From: Bacilli bacterium
GTDB lineage: Bacteria > Bacillota_I > Bacilli_A > RF39 > UBA660
DNA length: 18,895 bases
Direction: 5' to 3'
NCBI GenBank assembly: GCA_900751815.1
Contig: CAADST010000123.1
Coordinates: 1-18,895, forward strand
A program made the position numbers and the translations under genes. The notes beneath the pieces are model-generated. The model searched no databases and was not told the origin of the DNA. It saw only the letters and a program-made list of their open reading frames with translations. This document shows, piece by piece, positions 6,264 to 12,825 of this stretch; position 1 is the stretch's first letter; each line of letters opens with the position of its first letter.

Positions 6264-6284
6264 AATCCTGTCTTCTCGACCATT
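6264..6284 (+). repeat. attR (21-bp core)
   Basis: Exact copy of 3507-3527, here without the rest of a tRNA. It marks the right end of the element; chromosomal sequence resumes at 6285. Confidence 0.85.
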
Positions 6285-6293
6285 TTGAAATTT

Positions 6294-6316
6294 AAGTCCG
6301 ATATTGGACTTTTTTT
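6294..6316 (+). terminator. Displaced terminator of the tRNA operon
   Basis: AAGTCC (6294-6299), loop GATATT, GGACTT (6306-6311), then T at 6312-6316. With the element removed it would lie 10 bases after the tRNA-Pro CCATT, the natural place for the operon's terminator. Confidence 0.7.
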
Positions 6317-6358
6317 GTGTCTCAAACAAGTGCACAGTTTATTTTAATAATTTGTTAA

Positions 6359-6373
6359 TACGCCCAAAGGGTT
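6359..6373 (-). repeat. Inverted copy of the tRNA-Arg acceptor end (3' half of a split tRNA 3' end)
   Basis: TACGCCCAAAGGG (6359-6371) is the exact reverse complement of tRNA-Arg 3420-3432, and the next two bases continue as AA on the minus strand. It complements the half at 3264-3275: one ends at tRNA base 3416, the other begins at about 3417. Confidence 0.6.
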
Positions 6374-6376
6374 ATG

Positions 6377-6405
6377 TTGTCTTAAAATTATTAATATGAT
6401 ATACT
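6377..6405 (+). promoter_or_regulatory. Promoter of the three-gene membrane operon (extended -10)
   Basis: -35 TTGTCT (6377-6382), 17-bp spacer, -10 TATACT (6400-6405), TG at 6397-6398. The expected start point near 6412 lies downstream of the first in-frame ATG at 6396, which supports a start at 6426. Confidence 0.65.
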
Positions 6406-6425
6406 TATTATGGATGGTGTCAAAG

Positions 6426-7235
6426 ATGGAAAAAAAGAAAAAAAGAAATATAAAAAAAGAAATTAAATATGAATTGAAACATCATAAAAAGGCATTTATT
6501 GTTTATTTTGTTTTAAGATTTTTAATATTAGTAACTTTAGTATTACAATTAATTCGTGGTAATTATGAACATGCCTTTTATTGTGTATTAACTTTAATTT
6601 TATTTTTAATACCAGGTTTTATTGAAAGAAAGTTTAATATTGAGATGCCTGAGACTTTAGAAATAGTTGTATTTTTATTTGTTTTTGCAGCGGAAATTTT
6701 AGGAGAAATGCAAAATTTCTTTAACTTGTTTTCTCATTGGGATACCATACTTCATACTATTAATGGCTTTTTATGTGCAGCGATTGGTTTTTCACTTATT
6801 GATATTTTAAATAGAACTGAGAAATTTCATTTAAATTTATCTCCTTTATTTGTGGCAATCGTTGGTTTTTGTTTCTCAATGACTATCGGAGTATTATGGG
6901 AATTTTTTGAATATGGAGTAGATGTATATTTTAAAACTGATATGCAAAAAGATACAATAGTTGAATCTATTTCATCAGTTTCATTAAATGAATCAGGAGA
7001 AAATGTAGCTATTCATGTTGATGATATAACTTCATCTACTATAACTACTAGTGATAATACTACCTATGTTATTAATGATGGATATTTAGATATTGGTTTA
7101 ATTGATACAATGGAAGATCTAGCAGTTAACTTTATCGGAGCAGTGATTTATTGTGTAATTGGTTTTTTCTATGTTAAAAATAGAGACAAAGATAGTATAG
7201 CTTCTAAATTTTTAATGCGTATTAAGGAGGAATAA
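6426..7235 (+). CDS. Polytopic membrane protein, YjdF/DUF2238-like
   Basis: 269 aa, with a lysine-rich N-terminus (MEKKKKR) and about six membrane segments (roughly 22-40, 47-64, 78-95, 112-128, 140-158, 232-250). Polar residues repeat inside or beside these segments: WDTILHTINGF (Asp106, His110), WEFFEYGVD (Glu159, Glu162, Asp166) and DTMEDLAVNFIGA (Asp227, Asp231, Asn235). That pattern is what I know from YjdF/DUF2238 membrane proteins. A hydrophilic loop at about 176-226, rich in Ser, Thr and Asp, separates the last two segments. Function is unknown. ATG 6426 is preceded by GGATGGTG at 6412-6419; an ATG at 6396 lies before the predicted transcription start. The stop overlaps the next start by one base (TAATG). 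Confidence 0.75.
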   Translation: MEKKKKRNIKKEIKYELKHHKKAFIVYFVLRFLILVTLVLQLIRGNYEHAFYCVLTLILFLIPGFIERKFNIEMPETLEIVVFLFVFAAEILGEMQNFFNLFSHWDTILHTINGFLCAAIGFSLIDILNRTEKFHLNLSPLFVAIVGFCFSMTIGVLWEFFEYGVDVYFKTDMQKDTIVESISSVSLNESGENVAIHVDDITSSTITTSDNTTYVINDGYLDIGLIDTMEDLAVNFIGAVIYCVIGFFYVKNRDKDSIASKFLMRIKEE

Positions 7236-7891
7236 TGAAGTTTTTCTTGCAATTCGGTCATCTTTTGGTATTATTTTTAATTTTATTATTAGCCATAATT
7301 TCTCTAAATGAGCTTGGCTATTTAGATAAGTGGAAGACATCAGATATTGAAGTACCATTTATAACAAGTGATGTTGATTATGATTCTGATGGTATAGATG
7401 ATTATACAGATATTTTAAATGGCGCCAGAAGTTTTATTGCCATGAATCCTAAATATAAAAGTGCTTATTACGCTGAAGGTTATCCCGATGATGGATATTA
7501 TGTTTGTTCAGATTTAATTTGGTATGCTCTAAGTGAGGCCGGATATGATTTTAAAGAAATGATTGATGAAGATATTAAAAATAATCAAAGTGATTATGAT
7601 ATAGATGTAATTGATTCTAATATAGATTTTAGAAGAGTTCGTAACATTCGTGTTTTTTTGGAAAAATATACTGAAAAACTAACAACAGATGCTAGTGATT
7701 ATACTGCTTGGCAAGGCGGAGATATTGTAGTTTATGAAAATCATATTGGAATTGTAAGTGATAAAAGAAACAATAAGGGAATTAGTTATATTATTCACCA
7801 TGATGGGTATCATAATTATGAAGAAGATGGTTTAACTAGAAAAAAAATAGTTGGACATTATCGCTTTAATTTGAACCTGGAGGAAATTTAG
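7235..7891 (+). CDS. DUF1287 (YiiX-like) membrane-anchored NlpC/P60-type hydrolase
   Basis: 218 aa with an N-terminal membrane segment (about 7-25) and an extracellular domain. Residues 75-210 match the DUF1287 layout: EGYPDDGYYVCSDLIW with Cys91, NIDFRRVRNIRVF, GGDIVVYENHIGIVSD with His170, IIHHDG (188-189) and a C-terminal GHYRF. Cys and His fit a papain-like/NlpC active site, so a peptidase or amidase acting on the cell wall is plausible but not shown. Residues 46-56 (DVDYDSDGIDD) resemble a Ca2+-binding loop of EF-hand or thrombospondin-3 type and lie between anchor and catalytic domain. A strong AAGGAGG precedes the ATG, which overlaps the upstream stop. Middle gene of a tightly coupled operon. 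Confidence 0.85.
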   Translation: MKFFLQFGHLLVLFLILLLAIISLNELGYLDKWKTSDIEVPFITSDVDYDSDGIDDYTDILNGARSFIAMNPKYKSAYYAEGYPDDGYYVCSDLIWYALSEAGYDFKEMIDEDIKNNQSDYDIDVIDSNIDFRRVRNIRVFLEKYTEKLTTDASDYTAWQGGDIVVYENHIGIVSDKRNNKGISYIIHHDGYHNYEEDGLTRKKIVGHYRFNLNLEEI

Positions 7892-8418
7892 TGGATGATA
7901 ATAAAAATCGCAAAAAAGAAATTGTCAAACAATTATTAAACGAAGACCTAAAAACAGATGATGAATCTGAATTAATCGAAATGCTTATTGATGAACCTTT
8001 AGCCATTGATATTGACAAACTAGAAGATGAAAAAAGAACCTTTGGTGATAAACTAGCAGATATAGTAACAGCTATAATTGGATCATGGCCATTTATTATA
8101 ACATTTGTTCTTTTCTTATTTTTTTGGATGTTTTTAAATGAATTTGTTCATGGCTTTGATCCATATCCTTTCATATTACTTAATTTAGTCTTATCTTGTA
8201 TTGCCGCCTTGCAGGCGCCAATTATTATGATGAGTCAAAATAGGGAAGCCAAAAAAGAAAGTTTAAGAAATAAAAATGATTATCGAATTGATTTAAAAAG
8301 TGAACTTATTTTAGAAGTTTTACATGAACAAATGCTAGAAATTGCTAAAAATCAACGAAAAATTGCCCAAATTTTAGAGAAAAATGGTTTAAATTTGTCT
8401 GATAATGCAAAAAAATAG
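7891..8418 (+). CDS. DUF1003 membrane protein
   Basis: 175 aa. It begins with GTG at 7891, overlapping the upstream stop (TAGTG), with GGAGG at 7879-7883. Residues 1-48 are acidic and charged. TFGDKLADIVTAIIGSWPFI leads into the first membrane segment (about 66-84). FDPYPFILLNLVLSCIAALQAP forms the second (92-113), followed by IIMMSQNR and a charged helical tail. This is the diagnostic DUF1003 pattern of two membrane helices with both termini cytoplasmic. The biochemical role of the family is unknown to me. It is the third gene of the operon, so its product probably works with the YjdF-like and DUF1287 proteins. No terminator is visible before the next promoter. Confidence 0.88.
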   Translation: MDDNKNRKKEIVKQLLNEDLKTDDESELIEMLIDEPLAIDIDKLEDEKRTFGDKLADIVTAIIGSWPFIITFVLFLFFWMFLNEFVHGFDPYPFILLNLVLSCIAALQAPIIMMSQNREAKKESLRNKNDYRIDLKSELILEVLHEQMLEIAKNQRKIAQILEKNGLNLSDNAKK

Positions 8419-8428
8419 TCAAAAGTAG

Positions 8429-8457
8429 TTCAAAAAAGTACCTAAAAGTGATATAAT
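8429..8457 (+). promoter_or_regulatory. Promoter of the HD-domain gene (extended -10)
   Basis: -35 TTCAAA (8429-8434), 17-bp spacer, -10 TATAAT (8452-8457) with TG at 8449-8450. The -35 is weak, the extended -10 strong. Confidence 0.65.
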
Positions 8458-8476
8458 TAATAAATGTGAGGTAAAA

Positions 8477-8965
8477 ATGACATTAAAAAAAGAAATAGAA
8501 TTTAATAATATAGTTAATGATATACTTAAAAATAATGAATTTATTGCTTTAAAATATGAAATCCATCATGGTATTTCTCGGCTTGATCATTCATTACATG
8601 TTGCTAAAGTTACATATCAAACTTGTAAAAAATTAAAAATTAAAAATTATGAAGAAATAACTAGAGCAGCATTATTACATGATTTCTTTAAAAATAATGA
8701 AGTAACAAATAAAGCATTCTTAAACCACCCATCAAAGGCTTTAGAAAATGCTGAAAATAATTTTGCAATTAATAAAAGACAAGCAAATATTATTGCAGCT
8801 CACATGTTTCCAATTTCTAAGACTTTGCCAAAAAATGTGGGAAGTTGGGTAGTATCTGGTGCTGATAAATTTGTGGCTTTATATGAATGTGCTAAATTTA
8901 AAGCTCCAATAAAAGTTGGTGCATCATTCCTTTTTGTTCTTAATTTGTGTTTTATTCAAAGATAA
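8477..8965 (+). CDS. HD-domain phosphohydrolase-like protein
   Basis: 162 aa soluble protein. The likely metal ligands of an HD domain are present in order: His38 in RLDHSLH, His68-Asp69 in ALLHDFF, His109 in AAHMFPI, and Asp130 in SGADKFVALYE. This set is typical of HD phosphohydrolases, which cleave nucleotides or phosphate esters with a divalent metal; the substrate is not evident. The ATG at 8477 follows GAGGT at 8469-8472. The gene has its own promoter and ends in its own terminator. The tail (VGASFLFVLNLCFIQR) is hydrophobic and could be membrane-associated or buried. I recall close relatives as uncharacterised proteins in gut Firmicutes. Confidence 0.8.
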   Translation: MTLKKEIEFNNIVNDILKNNEFIALKYEIHHGISRLDHSLHVAKVTYQTCKKLKIKNYEEITRAALLHDFFKNNEVTNKAFLNHPSKALENAENNFAINKRQANIIAAHMFPISKTLPKNVGSWVVSGADKFVALYECAKFKAPIKVGASFLFVLNLCFIQR

Positions 8966-8967
8966 TA

Positions 8968-8996
8968 TAAACAGTGATAAGCTGTTTATTTTTTTT
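8968..8996 (+). terminator. Intrinsic terminator after the HD-domain gene
   Basis: TAAACAG (8968-8974), loop TGATAAG, CTGTTTA (8982-8988), then eight T at 8989-8996. Confidence 0.75.
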
Positions 8997-9035
8997 GCAT
9001 TTTATGATATTATTAAAATACGAGGATGTGAAAAT

Positions 9036-11039
9036 ATGAGTAAAATTGATAATGAAGCTATTAATAGTATTAAAGTATTAGCTTTAGATATGATTGACAA
9101 AGCAGGTAGTGGTCATCCAGGAATAGTTTTAGGTGCAGCATCAATACTTTATGCTTTATACAAAGATCATTTAAAAGTAATACCAAGTAAACCAGATTGG
9201 GTTAATAGGGACCGTTTTGTAATGTCATCAGGTCATGGTTCAGCATTACTTTATTCAATGCTTTATCATGCTGGTTTTAATATTGATATGGATGAATTAA
9301 AACAATTCCGTAAGCTTAATTCTCTTACCCCAGGTCATCCAGAATATAAAGTTACTCCAGGAGTTGATTCAACAACTGGTCCTTTAGGTCAAGGTATTGG
9401 TATAGCAGTAGGTATGGCTATGGCGGAAAGATATTTAAATGCCATTGCTAATATCGAAAAGAAAAATTCCAAATTAATTGATTACTACACCTATTGCTTA
9501 TGTGGTGATGGCGATTTAATGGAAGGAATTAGTTATGAAGCTTTATCTTTTGCAAGCACGCAAAATTTAAATAAATTAATCATATTATATGATTGTAATC
9601 AAGTTAGTTTAGATAGTGATACTGATCTAACTTTTACTGAAGATATAGCTATTCGTTTTGAAGCATTAGATTTTAATATTTTAGAAGTTAAAAATGGTAG
9701 TGATTATAGTGAAGTTTCTAAAGCTATAAAACAAGCTAAAAAAAGTGATCGCCCAACGATTATTATTTGTCATACTATAATTGGTAAAGATTCTATTAAT
9801 GAAGGAACTAATAAAGTTCATGGTAAACCTTTAGCTAAAGAAGATTTAAGTAATTTAAAAGAAAAATTCAAAATTACTAGTGAACCATTTGTAGTTGATT
9901 CTAAATATAAAGACCATATCTTAAATAGTATTAATAAAAGAATGGCTCCTGTTTTTAAAAGTTGGGAAGAAGAATATACTGACATTAAAGAAACTAATAA
10001 TTTTGGATTGAACTCTTTGTTTAATTTACTTGAAAGAAATGCTTTTGTTATTGATTTTGATGATACAAAGTTTAAAATAAGTGATGAATATAGTGAAGAA
10101 CTAAGGGAAAGTAATCATAAAATTATGAATTTTATATCTCCAAAAAGTCCTTTCTTTCTAGGAGGTTCTGCTGATCTTTCATCCAGTTGTAAAACAAACT
10201 TAGATAAATCAACTATTCAAAGTCCTGATAATCCAGTAGGTAAAAACATTTATTTTGGAGTTAGAGAACATGCAATGGGAGCTATCCTTAATGGCATGGC
10301 TCTATCAAATTTAAAAGTATTTGGTTCTACATTCTTAAGTTTTAGTGATTATCAAAAACCAGCGATGCGTATGTCTGCTTTAATGAATTTACCAGTAACT
10401 TACATTTACACTCATGATTCTATATATGTTGGAGAAGATGGCCCAACCCATGAACCAGTTGAACAACTTACAATGTTAAGAAGTATACCGAATTTCATAA
10501 CATTCCGTCCGGCAGATATTAATGAAATAATGGGTTCATGGGAATATATTTTAAAAAATAACTGTCCAACAGCTTTAGTGCTTAGCAAAGAAAAAAGAAG
10601 CAAACTTAAAAATACTAATGCCAAATTTGTTAAATATGGGGCTTACATGATTCGTAAAGAAAAATTTCGTTTAGATGGAGTTATAATTGCAACTGGTAGT
10701 GAAGTAGCTATGGCAGTAGATATTTCTAAAGAATTATTTACTATGGGCATAGACACTAGAGTAGTCTCAATGCCATCAATGGAATTATTTTTAAAACAAA
10801 ACCCTAAATATGAAGAACAATTACTACCAAAAGATGTTCCGACATTTGTAATTGAAGCTGGATCAAGTTTAATTTGGAACCGCTTTGCAACCAAACCAGA
10901 ATATATTTATGGTATAAATCGCTTTGGCATGAGTGGTAAAAGTGAAGATGTTGCCAAAATCTTAAAATTTGATAAAGCTACTATTTTAGCCAGTATTGCA
11001 AATAATTTAACAAAAGATGTATCTATCGACATAATCTGA
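9036..11039 (+). CDS. tkt: Transketolase
   Basis: Thiamine-diphosphate enzyme moving two-carbon units between sugar phosphates in the non-oxidative pentose phosphate pathway. At 667 aa it has the full family length. Visible features: GSGHPG with His27, SSGHGS with His67, TPGHPE with His101, the ThDP/Mg motif GDGD at 157-160 with the Asp186-Asn188 end, His262 in VHGKPL, catalytic Glu411 in FGVREHAMGA, and DGPTHEP. The order is ThDP-binding, pyrimidine-binding, C-terminal domain. The ATG at 9036 is chosen for GAGGATG at 9022-9028; the open frame runs upstream into the previous terminator and cannot be coding there. An extended -10 (TGATATTAT, 9005-9013) may serve as promoter. The stop is TGA. 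The following two genes match the Bacillus order tkt-sirA-yneF. Confidence 0.96.
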   Translation: MSKIDNEAINSIKVLALDMIDKAGSGHPGIVLGAASILYALYKDHLKVIPSKPDWVNRDRFVMSSGHGSALLYSMLYHAGFNIDMDELKQFRKLNSLTPGHPEYKVTPGVDSTTGPLGQGIGIAVGMAMAERYLNAIANIEKKNSKLIDYYTYCLCGDGDLMEGISYEALSFASTQNLNKLIILYDCNQVSLDSDTDLTFTEDIAIRFEALDFNILEVKNGSDYSEVSKAIKQAKKSDRPTIIICHTIIGKDSINEGTNKVHGKPLAKEDLSNLKEKFKITSEPFVVDSKYKDHILNSINKRMAPVFKSWEEEYTDIKETNNFGLNSLFNLLERNAFVIDFDDTKFKISDEYSEELRESNHKIMNFISPKSPFFLGGSADLSSSCKTNLDKSTIQSPDNPVGKNIYFGVREHAMGAILNGMALSNLKVFGSTFLSFSDYQKPAMRMSALMNLPVTYIYTHDSIYVGEDGPTHEPVEQLTMLRSIPNFITFRPADINEIMGSWEYILKNNCPTALVLSKEKRSKLKNTNAKFVKYGAYMIRKEKFRLDGVIIATGSEVAMAVDISKELFTMGIDTRVVSMPSMELFLKQNPKYEEQLLPKDVPTFVIEAGSSLIWNRFATKPEYIYGINRFGMSGKSEDVAKILKFDKATILASIANNLTKDVSIDII

Positions 11040-11059
11040 CAAATTATTTAAATTAAGTG

Positions 11060-11068
11060 TGTTATTAT
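11060..11068 (+). promoter_or_regulatory. Possible extended -10 promoter before the SirA-like gene
   Basis: TG, one base, then TATTAT (TGTTATTAT). No -35 at proper spacing is clear. The gene may also be read from tkt, since no terminator lies between. Confidence 0.35.
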
Positions 11069-11085
11069 CTTATTGGGTGATAATA

Positions 11086-11502
11086 ATGCGGACATTTTAT
11101 ATTTTTAAAATCAATAGGGAAATGACACTTTTAATGAAGGAATCTCCTTATAATTTGTTCAAATCTTTAGAAGGGATATATTTGCTTGATAAAGCAGATG
11201 TTGGTTATGGTAAAGACCTATTAGATGATCTAATAGTACCAATTGACAAACTAAAGTACAATCGACTTATTTACGATAAAAACAAAGATAATGATTTTTA
11301 CATGAAAATTGGTGATAATCATAAAGTAGTAAATAAATATCGTAAAGAAGAAACAAATATCTGGGTAAAGAATTCTCATATTTTGCTAAAAACAAATATT
11401 ATAAATAAAAATATTCGAAAGCTTTTACCATTAAATGAATTATTTGCTTGTGATTTTGAAAATAAAGATTATTTCTGGTTAGAAGAATTAGTAAGATTGT
11501 AA
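11086..11502 (+). CDS. sirA: SirA-like protein (putative inhibitor of DnaA-dependent replication)
   Basis: 138 aa. Sequence alone gives a weak match, but a C-terminal ACDFENKDYFWL (121-132) resembles the AxDFxxxxYxWL stretch near the C-terminus of Bacillus SirA as I recall it, and the N-terminus (MRTFYIFKI) resembles its RxYYxYxI start. Position decides the call: between tkt and yneF, exactly where sirA (yneE) sits in Bacillus subtilis. SirA there binds DnaA and blocks new replication rounds during sporulation. The ATG at 11086 is preceded by GGGTGA at 11075-11080; an upstream GTG at 11059 lacks a ribosome site and overlaps the possible -10. Whether this organism sporulates cannot be told. 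A diverged role in replication control is possible. Confidence 0.6.
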   Translation: MRTFYIFKINREMTLLMKESPYNLFKSLEGIYLLDKADVGYGKDLLDDLIVPIDKLKYNRLIYDKNKDNDFYMKIGDNHKVVNKYRKEETNIWVKNSHILLKTNIINKNIRKLLPLNELFACDFENKDYFWLEELVRL

Positions 11503-11503
11503 C

Positions 11504-11532
11504 TTGAGAAAATATATAAATTATAGTAAAAT
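11504..11532 (+). promoter_or_regulatory. Promoter of yneF
   Basis: -35 TTGAGA (11504-11509), 17-bp spacer, -10 TAAAAT (11527-11532), right after the SirA-like stop codon. Confidence 0.65.
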
Positions 11533-11550
11533 ATACTTGAGGTGATTATT

Positions 11551-11760
11551 TTGGGACAATTAATATTATATTTAGTAATAGGTCTAGTTGTAGGTTTAAT
11601 AATTGGCTTTTTTCTAGCTCGTTATTTCTTAAAAAGACAAATTGATAAAAATCCTCCGATTAATGAAAAGATGATTGAAGCAATGATGAGTAGTATGGGT
11701 AGAAAACCAAGCCAAAAACAAGTTAAACAAGTAATGCAACAAATGAATAGGTATAAATAA
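11551..11760 (+). CDS. yneF: YneF family (UPF0154) small membrane protein, TTG start
   Basis: 69 aa. One N-terminal membrane helix (about 3-22, with a [15 protein letters not shown] glycine pattern), then [32 protein letters not shown], the diagnostic conserved part of UPF0154. Function is unknown; the protein is widespread in Firmicutes and Mollicutes. The start is TTG at 11551 because GAGGTGA (11539-11545) lies at proper distance; a GTG at 11542 is inside that ribosome site and cannot be the start. It follows the SirA-like gene as in Bacillus. Confidence 0.93.
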   Translation: MGQLILYLVIGLVVGLIIGFFLARYFLKRQIDKNPPINEKMIEAMMSSMGRKPSQKQVKQVMQQMNRYK

Positions 11761-11787
11761 GCAACTTAAGGGTTGCTTATTTATTGT
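11755..11787 (+). terminator. Intrinsic terminator after yneF
   Basis: AAATAAGCAAC (11755-11765), loop TTAAGG, GTTGCTTATTT (11772-11782): eleven perfect pairs, including the stop codon, followed by a mixed A/T tail. Confidence 0.65.
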
Positions 11788-11837
11788 CAAGCAAAGAAGG
11801 AAATATGCCTAAAAATGTAAAATAGTCAATAAAATCA

Positions 11838-11866
11838 TTTACTTTTTTAGCATATTTTGGTAATAT
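11838..11866 (+). promoter_or_regulatory. Promoter of the charged membrane-anchored protein gene
   Basis: -35 TTTACT (11838-11843), 17-bp spacer, -10 TAATAT (11861-11866), TG at 11858-11859. Confidence 0.55.
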
Positions 11867-11900
11867 TAAAATATAAAGATAATAAAAGAGGTGTTCTAGT

Positions 11901-12800
11901 ATGATGGACTTCATATATGATTTATATCAAAATGATAATTTTGTTTTATATTTAACAATTGCTTTAGTAGTCTTAATAATACTTTTTGTAGTAGTATTTT
12001 TCTTTGGTAAAAAGGATCAAAAATTAGAAGAAACTAAAAGATTACAAAAAATAGAATTAGATGCTTTTAAAGAAGAAAAAGAAGAACCTAAAAAAGTAGA
12101 AATTTCTGAAACAAAAGAAGAAAACACTCCTGAAGTAGCAATAAAGGAAGAGGCAAAAGAAGAAGAAAAACCAGTTAAATCAATTTTTGATGAAACTCAA
12201 ACTTTACCTTTAATTAAAGATAGTGAAAAAGAAGAAATAAAACCTGATTTACCAAAAGAACCAACAGATGTAGAGGTTACAACTTTTGAACCAGTTTTAC
12301 CTAAGAAAACTGAAGAAGAAAAACCAATATTTTCAATTGCTGATGATGAACCTTTATTAAGTAATACAAATGATGATTTATCTAAAGATTTATCAGAATT
12401 TGAAAAATTAAAGCAAGAATTTAAAAATATTGATTTACCAAAAGAAGAAAAGAAGGAAGAAATAAAACCTTTATTTGCAGATGAAGAAGTAATTCCTTCA
12501 AGATTAGATAGAAAATTAGAAGAAAAACCAGAAATACCTTCTAGATTAAAAGATCGAAATGAAGAAAAGAAATATACACCAGGGCCACAAGTATTTAGTT
12601 CAGTTTTTGTAAATAATAAAGAAGAAAAACTTCAAGAAAAAGTTGTAGAAGAAAAAGTGGAAGAAAAACCAAAAAATATTAGTTTATTTACAATTGCTGA
12701 TGATGATAATCTAGAACTTCCTTCATTAAAAAAGGAAGAAAAAAAAGAAGGACCTAATATTGATAATATAACTGGGGAAACATATAATATTAATCGCTAA
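11901..12800 (+). CDS. Single-pass membrane protein with long charged disordered tail
   Basis: 299 aa, no family recognised. A membrane helix at about 15-35 is followed by GKK, so the tail is probably cytoplasmic. Residues 36-299 are dominated by Glu and Lys with few hydrophobics, as in disordered linkers. Short motifs recur in the tail: an F(S/T)IADD(D/E) motif appears near the middle and again near the C-terminus; PSRL occurs twice about 20 residues apart; KSIFDETQTLPL resembles a docking peptide. Such a design (anchor, long linker, repeated short motifs) is seen in ZipA-like or FtsY-like tethers, but no domain of either is present. ATG 11901 follows GAGGTG at 11888-11893; ATG 11904 is also possible. 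The gene lies just upstream of parE but has its own promoter and terminator. Confidence 0.7.
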   Translation: MMDFIYDLYQNDNFVLYLTIALVVLIILFVVVFFFGKKDQKLEETKRLQKIELDAFKEEKEEPKKVEISETKEENTPEVAIKEEAKEEEKPVKSIFDETQTLPLIKDSEKEEIKPDLPKEPTDVEVTTFEPVLPKKTEEEKPIFSIADDEPLLSNTNDDLSKDLSEFEKLKQEFKNIDLPKEEKKEEIKPLFADEEVIPSRLDRKLEEKPEIPSRLKDRNEEKKYTPGPQVFSSVFVNNKEEKLQEKVVEEKVEEKPKNISLFTIADDDNLELPSLKKEEKKEGPNIDNITGETYNINR

Positions 12801-12825
12801 GCAACCATTTGGTTGTTTTTTCTTT
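12799..12825 (+). terminator. Intrinsic terminator before parE
   Basis: CAACC (12802-12806), loop ATTT, GGTTG (12811-12815), then TTTTTTCTTT; flanking A and T extend the stem. Confidence 0.75.

Larger units (their letters stand above)
3507..6284. mobile_element. Mini integrative element in tRNA-Pro (about 2.76 kb; int, RHH protein, origin region, HUH Rep)
   Basis: Bounded by 21-bp exact direct repeats (3507-3527 and 6264-6284) matching the tRNA-Pro 3' end, the usual signature of tyrosine-recombinase integration. All three genes are on the minus strand: rep at the right, the RHH gene and int at the left. About 410 bases between rep and the RHH gene hold repeats and palindromes. No capsid, secretion, relaxase-partner or conjugation gene is present. 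Circularised, it would be 2757 bp: an integrative rolling-circle plasmid, or a satellite or remnant of an ssDNA phage. The tRNA operon's likely terminator lies just beyond the right repeat. Confidence 0.85.

Noticed and set aside
3507-6284. Prophage
   Set aside because: No structural, packaging or lysis genes, and the element is under 3 kb. A relation to ssDNA phages rests on Rep alone.
6150-6335. 61-codon minus-strand frame spanning attR and the rep start
   Set aside because: It runs through the terminator, attR and the hairpin and overlaps rep in another frame; no ribosome site or family match.
8916-9035. Upstream extension of transketolase by 40 residues
   Set aside because: It overlaps the HD gene end and its terminator; the family begins at the ATG at 9036, which has a ribosome site.
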